Shown here: positions 10,284 to 20,703 of the stretch, in pieces
How positions within the stretch are numbered: position 1 is the stretch's first letter
Layout: every line of letters begins with the position of its first letter
NCBI GenBank assembly: GCA_963576725.1
Contig: OY755237.1
Coordinates: 51,171,090 to 51,235,089 of the forward strand
Reading direction: 5' to 3'
Origin: Azorinus chamasolen
Lineage: Eukaryota > Mollusca > Bivalvia > Cardiida > Solecurtidae
Length of the DNA: 64,000 nt
Program-made: the position numbers and the translations under genes
The notes under the pieces: generated by a model
Database searches by the model: none
Told to the model about the DNA's origin: nothing
The model's input: the letters and a program-made list of their open reading frames with translations, nothing else

Positions 10284-10315
10284 CATTCATACACGCAATA
10301 CTTCTTAATGAGACG

Positions 10316-11073
10316 TCTGATCTGGGTCTAGTCTGTTTGCAGAGCCATCTGATCTGGGTCTATTCTGTTTGCAGAGCCATCTGATCTGGGTCTAGTCTGT
10401 CTGCAGAGCCGTCTGATCTGGGTCTATTCTGTTTGCAGAGCCATCTGATCTGGGTCTAGTCTGTCTGCAGAGCCGTCTGATCTGGGTCTATTCTGTTTGC
10501 AGAGCCATCTGATCTGGGTCTAGTCTGTTTGCAGAGCTGTCTAATCTGGGTCTAGTCTGTCTGCAGAGCCGTCTGATCTGGGTCTAGTCTGTTTGCAGAG
10601 CTGTCTGATCTGGGTCTATCCTGTTTGCAGAGCCATCTGATCTGGCTCTAGTCCGTTTGCAGAGCCGTCTGATCTGGGTCTAGTCTGTCTGCAGAGCCAT
10701 CTGCTCTGGGTCTATTCTGTTTGCAGAGCCATCTGATCTGGGTCTAGTCCATTTGCAGAGCCGTCTGATCTGGGTCTAGTCCGTTTGCAGGGCTGTCTGA
10801 TCTGGGTCTAGTCTGTATCCAGAGCCGTCTGATCTGGGTCTAGTCTGTTTGCAGAGCCATCTGATCTGGGTCTAGTATGTTTGCAGAGCCGTCTATCTGG
10901 GTCTAGTATGTTTGCAGAGCTGTCTGATCTGGGTCCAGTCTGTTTGCAGAGCCATCTGATCTGGGTCTACTCCATTTGCAGAGTCTTCTGATCTGGGTCA
11001 AGTCTGTTTGCAAAGCTATCTGATCTGGGTCTAGTCTGTTTGCAGAGCTGTCTAATCTGGGTCTAGCTTGTTT
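10316..11073. repeat. 32-bp minisatellite, about 23 copies, derived from a MITE arm
   Basis: The unit is AGAGCCGTCTGATCTGGG / TCTAGTCTGTTTGC, exactly the right arm of the B-family hairpin. The array ends in a normal B right terminus (TTTGCAAATACGTGAAAAG ... GGGAAAGTGTTAA at about 11114), so it grew inside one MITE. Confidence 0.9.
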
Positions 11074-11110
11074 GCAAATACGTGAAAAGATGTTTATGTG
11101 AGGGAAAGTG

Positions 11111-11315
11111 TTAACTAGCTGAATTTTTATAATGGCAGTATGAACAAGAGCATTATTTACCATCACAGAAACTGTAGTGTCAAAATTAATGATATCAGAT
11201 CTATATTATTCCTTGAGCAAACAGAGCAGACCCTGAACATATATCTCCTATAGGAGCTGTCTAATCTGGGTCTACTGTATTTGCGAAAAGGGGTTTCTAT
11301 CGGGTAAAGGATTAA
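11111..11315 (-). mobile_element. B1 MITE
   Basis: Shares its TTAA with the preceding element. Hairpin GCAAACAGAGCAGACCC around CTCCTATAGGAG. Ends GGGTAAAGGATTAA. Confidence 0.75.
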
Positions 11316-11421
11316 CTCTTATTTGAAATCCAATACTGACGATGTATGAAATTAGTGCCAGGAAGAAAGGGAATAATAGAGAGACAGATGAAACAGAGAA
11401 AGCAAGTTAAACAGAGAGATA

Positions 11422-11649
11422 TTAAACCTTTCCTCCATAAATATGCCTTTCTACGCCTCTGTAAAAGTCACTTCTTGAAACCATTGTGATAAATAGTGCA
11501 TCTGCTCCTAAGGAGCAAATACTCTATTTATCAAAAGGGTTTCAGAACAACAAAATCTTAAAAATTTCCTTTTGTCTAGTTAATGCTTCTTTTTAGTTGA
11601 TTTATTCAAAGAGGATGGATCTAAAAATAGCCTATGAGGGATGGGTTAA
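11422..11649 (+). mobile_element. Family A MITE
   Basis: TTAAACCTTTCCTCC to GGATGGGTTAA. The palindrome GAAACCATTGTGATAAATAG surrounds CTCCTAAGGAG. Confidence 0.85.
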
Positions 11650-11794
11650 GAGAATGACAGAGACAGAAAGACTTGAGAAAGAGAACGATAAGGAGAGAGG
11701 GAAGGTGAGAGAGGGATAGGGATGGAGAAAGGGTAAAAATGTGGAGACAGGCAAATATACCAGAGGCCTAGATAAGATGCGCAAATCAAAAATA

Positions 11795-11998
11795 CAGTAA
11801 AATCTCTCTATAACGGCCACTAAATTACACCAAGTATTTTGTGTTAAAGGCAGGTGGTTGCTTAAAGCAAGGTGAAAGTAAAACAGAACGCTCCCATAGG
11901 AGCATTCTGTTTTACTTCCACCTTGCTTTAAGCAGCCACCTGCCCTAAATACAAACTAATTAACACAATTTAGTGGCCATTATAGAGAGGTTTTACTG
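11795..11998. mobile_element. TA-type palindromic MITE (CAGTAAAACC family)
   Basis: The ends CAGTAAAATCTCTCTATA and CAGTAAAACCTCTCTATA (from the right) are flanked by TA on both sides (11793-11794, 11999-12000). The two ~98-bp arms pair along almost the whole 204 bp, meeting at GCTCCCATAGGAGC. The ends and TA target fit the Tc1/mariner-pogo group. It is the intact reference for the expanded copy at 47358-51706. Confidence 0.85.
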
Positions 11999-12010
11999 TA
12001 CATCAAGATT

Positions 12011-12112
12011 TCTCTGACCAAACCCAATGTTGTGACCAATCTTTAGAATCGTCTGACAGTCTTTCTGAGACGATTCTAAAGAGTGGTCACAATATAGGGT
12101 TTGGTGGAGAAA
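12011..12112. mobile_element. Family E hairpin element
   Basis: TCTCTGACCAAACCCAATG...TTTAGAATCGTC pairs with GACGATTCTAAAGAGTGGTC...GGGTTTGGTGGAGA. The downstream flank (AATTTTAGTATTT...CACCTTTATCTG...GCTCTG) recurs at other copies. Confidence 0.75.
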
Positions 12113-12129
12113 TTACTATTTTAGTATTT

Positions 12130-12680
12130 CGACTATGCACCTTTATCTGATGCTCTGTAGACACTGGGGGATAGAGATATATAACAATACATACATCATT
12201 TGTTGTATCTCGCTGATAAACCATTGTTGCGGGGAAGCTGTCTTGGCTACGCCTCCCATGTTTGGAGACTGCTGCAGATCTTTACCACTCATAATGTTCG
12301 ATGTTGGGTCATGCTGTTAAAATTTAGCAACATTTTCCAAGAAATAAAACAGTGCAGACTGATTGATACACAGGAATGGTCATGGAAAGTTTCTTAACTT
12401 ATAATATATATCTTATTCTTGATTTACAATATCAGGATTGCATCCTCACTATTTTTTTTGCAACAGAAGGGTGAAGTTCAGTTTCTTTCAAGAGTTCACA
12501 GTTTCTTTCCAAGTTCCTATCTATCATCCCCTGTCACGAGCTTATCATTCTTGGGCGATCTGAAAAAGAAGAAAAGATCTGTTAATCATCAGCAATGGAT
12601 ATGTACTCCTGGAGCTGTAGATTTAATATAATTCTCTGCTAAAAAGTGGTGACAACGTATGTAGGGTTTAGCTATGTTTG
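12130..12680. other. Unassigned DNA
   Basis: It holds short open frames of 61-70 codons without family signal (12135-12320, 12200-12397, 12419-12631) and a fragment of the family E hairpin at about 12638-12672. No gene is supported. Confidence 0.4.
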
Positions 12681-12790
12681 AACAAGAGGGCCATGATAGT
12701 CTTCTATCACTCACCTTAGACAATAGGTCAATGTGCTCTAATAATTGTGAATATAAGAATATTACCACATATCCAAGTTTGGAGGGTAAC

Positions 12791-13003
12791 TTAACCCTTT
12801 ACTCCATGAATATTCATGTAAAAATAATGACAGCATGAATATAAATTAAATTAATTGTTACTTAATATAAGCACATGGTCACAGGAACGTTGGCACATGG
12901 CAGAGATTGTAGAATCACATCTATATTATATCATAAGCCGTCTGATCTGTGTCACTCTGTTTGCAAAGGCGTAGAAGGGCTTATTTATGGAATAATGGGT
13001 TAA
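12791..13003 (-). mobile_element. B1 MITE
   Basis: TTAACCCTTTACTCCATGAA to GGAATAATGGGTTAA. The hairpin core has lost its left arm. Confidence 0.75.
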
Positions 13004-13045
13004 GCAAGATTCATGCAAAATTATATTGAAATTTGCCAAGTGATC

Positions 13046-13215
13046 TAACCCTTACAGTGCGGGAAATGAGCCACATATGAATGTCCTTTGCAAACAGTGC
13101 TGACCCAATTGAGAGGTGCTACACTTTTCTTTAGAAAAATCCCTAAATATTCACATAAGCTTAACCTGTTTGAATTTTGGAATAGTCCATTTGAAAATTC
13201 AGCATTGTAAGAGTA
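13046..13215 (+). mobile_element. D-family MITE fragment
   Basis: CTAACCCTTACAGTGCGG start. Its CACTTTTCTTTAGAAAAATC segment is inverted with respect to 13490-13575. Confidence 0.5.
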
Positions 13216-13489
13216 ATGGAGATTTTTTTTTCACTAACTCAATAAAGGGAAGATTTGCTCCGTTCTGGAAGCCATGTTTTGTGACAAATCACAAGGGCTT
13301 AATCAGTTTGGTAGATAGTCCTCTAAGCAACATCCCTGCCAAATTATATTGCAATCTGTCCAGTGCAGCTTTCAGAAGACCCATTATGAGCCAGTTGATT
13401 CAGTAAGTAGAGCGTAACTTTGGGTACAGCAGTTCACCAGTTGCATCCTTCACTGTGGTATTCCAGTTGTGTACCCTTTCAATAGTCAA

Positions 13490-13662
13490 CTTTCAAATGG
13501 ACAATTCAAAAATTCAAATGGCTCAGGCTTACACTGAATATTCAGGGACTTTTTAAAGAAAAGTGTAAAATGACAAACAGCTCCTCCTACAGGAGCCATC
13601 TGATCTAGGTCCACTCTGTTTGCAAAGGCATAGAAAGGCGTATTTATGGAGTAAAGGGTTAA
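13490..13662 (-). mobile_element. D/B mosaic MITE
   Basis: Left part CAAATGGACAATTCAAAAATT, then CAGCTCCTCCTACAGGAGCC, and a B-type right end TATTTATGGAGTAAAGGGTTAA. It is a mosaic of two MITE types. Confidence 0.6.
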
Positions 13663-13704
13663 CAAACAATACAACCAGACTGGATATCTCATAGATTCAC
13701 CTAT

Positions 13705-13901
13705 AACCCACTGAATGCGGGACACACATAGACTTGCATTTGAAAATAGTGACAACCCAGATGTGTAGCTCCTAGAGGAGCCCTCTGATCTGGGTCAGGT
13801 CTGTTGTTTATTCAAAATCCTGAAGCAAGTTTGATTCTTTCATATTGAATGGAACACTAATGAGCTACCCCACTCTGAAAAATCAGCTTTGAAAGGGTTA
13901 A
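13705..13901. mobile_element. D-family MITE
   Basis: GAATGCGGGACACACATAG start, core GCTCCTAGAGGAGCCCTCTG, and end TTTGAAAGGGTTAA. Confidence 0.6.
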
Positions 13902-13978
13902 GAATTATGAGCTGCTTTATTTCTCCATCAAGCTCCATGATATCATATATTCCACTCTTTAACCCTTTCCTTTAACCT

Positions 13979-14112
13979 CGTGCTGGTGTGAGACACTGAA
14001 AACCATCTCTGAAATTTCGAGCTGGTCCAGCCGGGATTTGAACCCCGAACCCCTGGGTTATCAGCTCAACGCTCAAGCACTTAAGGCCAAGCCACCTGAC
14101 CAAATTATCTCA
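13979..14112 (-). repeat. tRNA-Ile-like SINE head
   Basis: Read on the minus strand there is a near-perfect RNA polymerase III B box (GGGGTTCAAATCCCGGC), a plausible A-box region (GGTGGCTTGGCCTTAAGTGC), and between them GAGCTGATAACCCAGG, in which the loop CTGATAA would give anticodon GAT (isoleucine). The stems are imperfect and the sequence continues past the acceptor into unrelated DNA, so this is a tRNA-derived SINE or tRNA pseudogene, not a functional tRNA. Confidence 0.55.
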
Positions 14113-14139
14113 ACCATATGGGTCTGGAGCACTCCCTGC

Positions 14140-14182
14140 GAGTCTATATAGTATATATAGTATATATTATAGTGTATATAGA
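14140..14182. repeat. TATA-rich simple repeat
   Basis: CTATATAGTATATATAGTAT and related steps, strongly self-complementary. Confidence 0.8.
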
Positions 14183-14351
14183 CTCCGAAAGAGTGATACA
14201 GATCCCTATGATCTCACCATCATGTGCAAGACATCAATATAAATCAACCATGCGCATAATTATGAAGAAATCCAACTGAATGATGAAGGAGGAGTTAGTC
14301 AGACAAGAAACAGATAATAGATATAGACGGACGACGCACACCATATCATAC

Positions 14352-14938
14352 AACATGTGTTTGTGAAACACTATGCCCCCTCATATATTTGACCTCTGAC
14401 CTTGAAGGATGACCTTGACCTTGACATGTCACCCCTCAAAATTGGCGGATTTATGAGATACATATGCATGCCAAATATCAAGTCTCTATCAGTACTGGCT
14501 CAAAAGTTAAGATCAATGTTAAGGTTGCGTTAAAGTTACAGACAAAGAAACAGACAATTTGACCTTTGACCCTGAAGGATTACTTTGACCTTGACATGTC
14601 ACCCCTCAAAATGTGCAGCTTCATGAGATACACAAGCATGCCAAATATCAAGTCTCTATCTCTACTGGTCCAAAAGTTATGGCCAATGTTAAAGTCGGTG
14701 ATTTGACCCATATATTTGACTTCTGACCTTGAAGGATGACCTTGACCTTGACATGTCACTCCTCAAAATGTGCGGCTTTATGAGATACATATGCATGCCA
14801 AATATCAAGTCTCTATCTGTACTGGCTCAAAAGTTATGACCAATGTTAAAGTTGCTGACAAACAAACAGACAAACGGACAAACAGACAAACAGACAGGGC
14901 AAAAACAATATGCCCACGACTATCGTCAATGGGGGCAT
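14352..14938 (+). mobile_element. Pearl-like element, GTGTTTGTGAAACAC / ATGCCCCC type
   Basis: It starts AACATGTGTTTGTGAAACAC, then TATGCCCCCTC. It ends TGGGGGCAT plus an A-run. Three ~170-bp units carry TGACCTTGACCTTGACATGT and GCATGCCAAATATCAAGTC. AACAGACAAACGGAC microsatellite precedes the end. Same family as 17534-17966 and 20704-20964. Confidence 0.8.
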
Positions 14939-15309
14939 AAAAAGGAGCAGTTGTAACGACAGGAAATAGCTAACAGACAGGCAGACAGATAACACACGCC
15001 ATATCATAAAAGGAGCAGTTGTAAAGACAAGAAATAGCTAACAGACAGGCAGACAGATAACACACGCCATATCATAAAAGCAGCAGTTGTAAAGACAAGA
15101 AATAGCTAACAGACAGGCAGACAGATGACACACACCATATCATAAAAGGAGCAGTTGTCTTTAAAAGGAGCAGTTGTAACACAAGCAGTTATAAAGACAA
15201 GAAATAGCTGGCAGATAGATAACACATGCCATATCATAAAAGGAGCAGTTAGCCAGACAAGAAACAGCTAACAGACAGATGGACGGACGAACGACGGATG
15301 CCATATCAT
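14939..15309. repeat. ~68-bp tandem repeat, about 5 copies
   Basis: The unit is AAAAGGAGCAGTTGTAAAG / ACAAGAAATAGCTAACAG / ACAGGCAGACAGATAACAC / ACGCCATATCAT. A related single unit lies before the 14352 insertion. Confidence 0.85.
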
Positions 15310-15453
15310 AACAAGAGTGTTCAGAGGAACACATGTGTCACCTACTCGCAGCTGACAAAAAAACTGTTAATATGTTGGAGTGTGAAAATCTGAACAAAGG
15401 GGGACAAGTTAATGTTGTATTGCTATGCAATACATGAGTCTCCCATTGGATTA

Positions 15454-17445
15454 AACAAGAGGGCCATGATGGCCCTTAATCGCTCACCTGTTCGTAACAG
15501 ATTAATGATTTCAATGACAGATTGCATAATTTGAAAAATCTTGGTAGAAAACCATCAGATGATGCTACATACTAAATATAAAGAGTCTAGACCTTAAAGA
15601 TTTTCCTATGAAAAACTGTTAAGCCCAAGGGCGGGGTCAATTTTGATCCGGGGTTCATAATTTGAAAATCTTGGTAGAGGACTATTAGATAATGCAACAT
15701 ACCAAATATCTAAGGTCTATGCCTTACAAGTTCAGAGAAGACTTTTAAAGATTTTTAAGAGAAGATTTTTAAAAACTTTCCTATAAAAAACTGATATGCC
15801 CCTGGGCGGGGAAGTTTTCAACCCAGGGGACATAATTTGAACAATCTTGGTAGAAAACTATTAGATAGCGCTACATACCAAATATTAAAGGTCTCTGCCT
15901 TACTGTTTTGGAGAAGAAGATTCTTAAAGCTTTTCATATGAAAAACTGATAAGCCCCAGGGCGGGGCCATTTTTGACAAAGGGGTAATAATTTGAATAAT
16001 CTTGGTAGAAAACCATTAGATGATGCTACATACCAAATATCAAGGGCCTAGACCTTACAGTTCTGGAGGAAAAGATTTTTAAAGATTTTCCTATGAAAAA
16101 CTGATAAGCCCTTGGGCGGGGCCATTTTTGGTCCGGGGTCATATTTTGATTAATCTTAGTAGAGGACGATTAAATAATGCTACATACCAAATATCAAAAG
16201 TCTATACCTTATAATTTTAGAGAAGAATATATTTAAAGATTTTCCTATGAAAAACTGATAAGCCCCGGGGCGGGGCCATATTTGGCCCAGGGGTCATAAT
16301 TTGAACAATCTTAGTAGAGGACCATTAGATCATGCTACATACCAAATATCAAAGGTCTATGCCTTACAGTTTCAGAGAAGATGATTTCTTCAAGATTTTC
16401 CTATGAAAAACTGATAAGCCCTGGGGCGGGGCCATTTTTGTCCTGGGGGTCATAATTTGAACAATCTTAGTAGAGGACCATTAGATCATGCTACATACCA
16501 AATACCAAAGGTCTATTCCTTACATTTTCAGAGAAGAAGATTTTTAAAGATTTTCCTATGAAAAACTGATAAGCCCCGGGGTGGGGCCATTTTTGGCCGA
16601 GGGGTCATAATTTGAACAATCTTAGTAGAGGACCATTAGATCATGCTACATACCAAATATCAAAGGTCTATGCCTTACAGTTTCAGAGAAGAAGATTTTT
16701 AAAGATTTTCCTATGAAAAACTGATAAGCCCCGGGGCGGGGCCATTTTTGGCCCAGGGGTCATAATTTGAACAATCTTAGTAGAGGACCATTAGATCATG
16801 CTACATACCAAATATCAAAGGTCTATGCCTTACAGTTTCAGAGAAGATGATTTTTAAAGATTTTCCTATGAAAAACTGATAAGCCCTGGGGCGGGGCCAT
16901 TTTTGGCCCAGGGGTCATAATTTGAACAATCTTAGTAGAGGACCATTAGATGATGCTAAATACCAAATACCAAAGGTCTATGCCTGACAGTTTCAGAGAA
17001 GAAGATTTTTAAAGATTTTCCTATGAAAAACTGATAAGCCCCGAGGCGGGGCCATTTTTGGCCCAGGTGTCATAATTTGAACAATCTTAGTAGAGGACCA
17101 TTAGATGATGCTACATACCAAATATCAAAGGTCTATGCCTTACAGTTTCAGAGAAGAAGATTTTTAAAGATTTTCCTATGAAAAACTGATAAGCCCTGGG
17201 GCGGGGCCATTTTTGGCCCGGGGGACATAATTTGAACAATCTTTGTAGAGGACCATTACATCATACTACATACCAAATATCAAAGCTCTTGGCTTTGTAG
17301 TTCCAGAGAAGAAGATGTTTAAGTAAATTGTTGACGCCCGCACGTACGCACGACGCACAACGCACATACGCACGACGCACGACGACGGACGCCGGACATA
17401 GGATCATCCCAATAGCTCACCTTGGCACTTTGTGCCAGGTGAGCT
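15454..17445 (+). mobile_element. Pearl-like element, GGGCCATGATGGCCC / GCTCACC type
   Basis: It starts AACAAGAGGGCCATGATGG with box CGCTCACCTG. It ends with the hairpin GGCACTTTGTGCC, then AGGTGAGCT and an A-run. About eleven ~155-bp units contain CCTATGAAAAACTGATAAGC, CCCCGGGGCGGGGCCA and CATGCTACATACCAAATATC. A CGACGCACGACG microsatellite lies at about 17341-17392. It is inserted in an A-run of the host without duplication. Confidence 0.85.
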
Positions 17446-17533
17446 AAAAAAATCCACTGACCCTACCGACCATGGTGTAGTTGACAATGGTATATACATA
17501 ACAAACCTGAATGGTATTTGTAAAAATAAAATG

Positions 17534-17966
17534 AACAAGATGTGTTTGTGAAACACTATGCCCCCTCATATATTTGACCTCTGACCTTGACCTCTGACCT
17601 TGACCTTGACATGTCACCCCTCAAAATGTGCAGCCTCATGAGATACACAAGCATGCCAAATATCAAGTCTCTATCTGTACTGGTCCAAAAGTTATGGCCA
17701 ATGTTAAAGTCGGCGATTTGACCCATATATTTGACCTCTGACCTTGAAGGATGACCTTGACCTTGACACGTCACCCCTCAAAATGTGCGGCTTCATGAGA
17801 TACATATGTATGCCAAATATCAAGTCTCTATCTATACTGGCTCAAAAGTTATGACCAATGTTAAAGTTGCTGACAAACAAACAGACAAACAGACAAACAG
17901 ACAAACAGACAGACAGACAGACAGGGCAAAAACAATATGCCCCCCGACTATCGTCTATGGGGGCAT
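17534..17966 (+). mobile_element. Pearl-like element, GTGTTTGTGAAACAC / ATGCCCCC type
   Basis: AACAAGATGTGTTTGTGAAAC start and TATGGGGGCAT plus A-run end, with two ~170-bp units and an (ACAGACAA)n/(ACAG)n microsatellite at about 17876-17928. Sister of 14352-14938. Confidence 0.8.
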
Positions 17967-18490
17967 AAAAACAATATGACAAAAGGGGAATAACTCCAAA
18001 TATAATGATGCTAGAGTTATGACCCTTATGCATGACACTTCCTCTCATCATGCTTGTTCCAAATGTGAAGTTTCAAATCAATTGAACCACTAGATAAGAG
18101 TTATTGTCCAGACAAGAAAATATGAAAAAGGGGAATAACTCCAAATATAATGATGCTAGAGTTATGGCCCTTGTGCATGACACTTCCTCTCATCATGCTT
18201 GTTCCATGTGTGAAATTTGAAAGTAATGATTAGTTTAGAAATGACAGCCAAAAAAAGAAAGTGTGACGGACAGACAGACGACGGAAAAGTGATCCCTAAG
18301 TGACACACTGCCTCTCAGCAGGTGACACAAAAAGGAGGAGTTACTCTGTGTTAGAAAGACAAGAATTTGTAATAAAAATCAACCAAGGGAAATAACTCCA
18401 GAAAGAATAAACAATCTTAGTTATCTCGCCATGCACAACTTAACATCAATATCAATCATCAATGCACATATGAAGAATGAGCGGAGCCAT

Positions 18491-18658
18491 GTGAACAGGC
18501 TCAGTGCACTGTTTGCTTATGATATAATATAGATAAGGGTCTACACTTTCTGCCATGACCAAAACTTCCTGTGTGCATGTGCTATTTAAACCATTAATCT
18601 AATTAATATTCATGACATCACTATTTATTACATAAATATTCATGGAGTGAAGGGTTAA
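18491..18658 (+). mobile_element. B1 MITE, 3' two-thirds
   Basis: GTTTGCTTATGATATAATATAG through TTAATATTCATGACATCAC to GTGAAGGGTTAA. The left terminus is missing. Confidence 0.7.
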
Positions 18659-18798
18659 CTTACTTCTAATTTGTACGAAGCATTTGAGAAACTTAACTGA
18701 ATATCAAACAACTTGGATCCTGATGAGAGGCTGTCAGGATCCAAACGCTGTTTGTACAATCATGCACATCTGGTTGCGCTTAGCATGAGAAGGGTTAA
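18655..18798. mobile_element. C-family MITE
   Basis: TTAA at both ends, shared at the left with the preceding B1. Hairpin AACTTGGATCCTGATGAG / TCAGGATCCAAACGCTGTTTG. Confidence 0.65.
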
Positions 18799-19066
18799 AC
18801 TACCGTTTCTTTACATTCATTTTGTTTAAAATTTTATCACAATCTTTACTTATAAATCCTATGTGTACTTTTGCTTACAAGAAGTAAATGGCAATCATGG
18901 CAATGTCAACTGAAATGATCTGGCACCTGCGGCTACAATAATTCCAGGAAAGAGACATCGAATTCCGAGAAAGCACTATAAATATAACTACTGTTGGATT
19001 GATATACTCACATTTGTGAAAACAATACAAAACATTCAAGGATATTAAAATGAACTCTTTGCATGC

Positions 19067-19292
19067 TTAACCCTTTCCTTCATATAAATGCCTACTCAGG
19101 CATATGCAAGCAGTCTCATTAGACCCAGATCTATTTCATATAGGAGCCGTCTGCTCTGTTTCCTTGTGATATGATATAGATCTGAATCTTCACTTTTTGT
19201 CAACTACAATATTCTCTTGAAAACTTAAGCAACAAAATTTCAACTAGTAAATATTCATGAATTTACATGAATATTGAACAGGGAAAGCGTTA
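19067..19292 (+). mobile_element. B1 MITE, first link of a TTAA chain
   Basis: TTAACCCTTTCCTTC to GGGAAAGCGTTA. Its end overlaps the start of the next element. Confidence 0.75.
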
Positions 19293-19466
19293 GCCCTTTC
19301 ATCACTGATTTCTCAAATGGACTATTCCAAAAATTTAAAAAAGGTCAAACTTACTGTATGTGGATAATTCATGAATGTTTTTAAGAAAAACTGCAACATG
19401 ACAAACAATGTAGATACTGATGACTCCAGGGCTCCTCTAGGAGCCATCTCATTTGGGTCTATTAAC
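19289..19466. mobile_element. D-family MITE, second link
   Basis: Starts TTAGCCCTTTCATCACTG (TTAA decayed to TTAG). The core GGGCTCCTCTAGGAGCC is followed by TTAA at 19463. Confidence 0.65.
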
Positions 19467-19683
19467 CCTTTCCTCCGTAGGCTATTTTTAGATCCAACCA
19501 CTTTGAATAAATGTACCGAAAAGGAGAATTTACTAGAGAAAAGGAAGAATTTTGTAGTTTGAAACCATTGTGATAAATAGAGCATTTGCTCCTATAGGAA
19601 CAAATGCTCTATTTATCACAATGGTTTCAACAGGTGATTTTTACAGAGGCGTAGAAAGGTGTATTTATGGAGGAAAGGGTTAA
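19463..19683 (-). mobile_element. Family A MITE, third link
   Basis: TTAACCCTTTCCTCCGTAGG to GGAGGAAAGGGTTAA. The 68-bp central palindrome has a single mismatch. Confidence 0.85.
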
Positions 19684-19838
19684 TGATGTGTAGGCCACAA
19701 TAATTGCACGGTTGGCTGTAAATTGGTAATGAAGTACCAAACAGTTTGGATCCAGATGAGATGCCAGATGAGATGCCAGATGAGATGCCAAGTTACGTGA
19801 TCAAAACTGTTTCAAACCCTTGACTGAATTTTTTTTAA
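19680..19838. mobile_element. C-family MITE, fourth link
   Basis: Between shared TTAA sites. AACAGTTTGGATCCAGATGAG is followed by GATGCCA/GATGAGATGCCA tandem copies. Confidence 0.5.
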
Positions 19839-20067
19839 CCCTTTCCCTCAATTAGGCTATATTTTTAGATACAACCTCTTTGAATAAATCTACCGAAAAG
19901 GAGCACTAACTAGAGAAATGGAAAATTTTAGAATTTTGTAGTTTGAAACCATTGTGATAAATAGAGCATTTGCTCCAATAGGAGCAAATGCTCTATTTAT
20001 CACAATGGTTTCAATAGGTGATTTTTACATTGGGGTAGAAAGGCGTATTTATGGAGGAAAGGGTTAA
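19835..20067 (-). mobile_element. Family A MITE, fifth link
   Basis: TTAACCCTTTCCCTCAATTAG to GGAGGAAAGGGTTAA. Near-perfect central palindrome around CTCCAATAGGAG. Confidence 0.85.
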
Positions 20068-20284
20068 CCCTTTAACTGTTTCATGTAAAAAATAATGACA
20101 CCATGAATAAATATTAGATTATTTTTTATAAAAGGTTTTCCTTTGACAACTACTGTCGAATCAGATCTTGATCATGTCATAAGCAGATCCTGATCAGATA
20201 GATCCAACAAGAACCATTTGAACTGGGTTTACTGAGGCTGTTTGCATAAGCATGAAGATGTGTTAATATGAGGGAAAGGGTTAA
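20064..20284 (-). mobile_element. B1 MITE, sixth link
   Basis: TTAACCCTTTAACTG to GGGAAAGGGTTAA, sharing TTAA 20064-20067 with the previous element. Confidence 0.8.
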
Positions 20285-20508
20285 GATAAATGTTATAAAG
20301 TTTAACGTTGAGAATCGTAATACATCGCAGATGATATATAATTTACTGACAACAATGTCTTGGTGTGCAAAGAGGTAATTCTGTATAATGTTTTTGTTAT
20401 CTCATTAAAATACTTTTATCATTCTATAGTCAGATGCATTCAGTACTTGTCTCAATTCTGTAAATTGTGTAACAAAATATTTACTGGGTGAATTACCATT
20501 CCTTTGCT
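20285..20508. other. Unassigned DNA
   Basis: AT-rich. I see nothing interpretable before the truncated family A MITE. Confidence 0.4.
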
Positions 20509-20580
20509 TAACCCATTCCCTCATAGGCTATTTTTAGACCCACCCTCTTTTGAATGAATCTACTGAAAAGGAAATTTTTA
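20509..20580 (-). mobile_element. Family A MITE, truncated
   Basis: TTAACCCATTCCCTCATAGGC...GAATGAATCTACTGAAAAGG, then cut. Confidence 0.7.
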
Positions 20581-20700
20581 ATCAAAGGCCTGAATGGCCA
20601 TAATGGCGTTCGGGTTAGATATGGATGTTAAGTGTAAGGAGAAATTGCTGTACATGTTAATAACAATGCCTGACGTCTTGGAAATTATAAAATATTAATT
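20581..20700. repeat. Uninterrupted copy of the 332-1510 host repeat (empty site)
   Basis: AATCAAAGGCCTGAATGGCC...TTAAGTGTAAGG runs straight into AGAAATTGCTGTACATG...GACGTCTTGG with no pearl-like element between. Confidence 0.75.
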
Positions 20701-20703
20701 AAC

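Larger units (their letters stand above)
12681..13480 (+). mobile_element. Pearl-like element fragments (GCTCACC-box type) broken by MITEs
   Basis: The 5' end AACAAGAGGGCCATGATAG with box CACTCACC is at 12681. Core-like stretches continue at 13004-13046 and about 13258-13385 (GTTTTGTGACAAATCAC...CAAATTATATTGCAATCTG). No 3' terminus was found. Confidence 0.5.
15310..18328 (+). mobile_element. Pearl-like element, GTCACCT-box type, with two nested insertions
   Basis: It starts AACAAGAGTGTTCAGAGG (hairpin GTGTTC...GAACAC) with the box GTGTCACCTACTCGCAGC. It ends CTCAGCAGGTGACAC plus an A-run. Part of its interior (about 15402-15453, 17446-17533, then ATAACTCC units at 17985-18250) matches the 396-1456 element, so it is a mosaic. 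Insertions are 15454-17445 and 17534-17966. Confidence 0.7.
14215..18500. mobile_element. Composite repeat block hosting nested pearl-like elements
   Basis: Sequence around 14220-14350 (CATCAATATAAATCAACCATG...AGGAGGAGTTAG) resembles 18331-18480, and the 68-bp units at 14939-15309 lie between. Insertions at 14352-14938 and 15310-18328 break this host. The outer ends are not defined. Confidence 0.5.
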
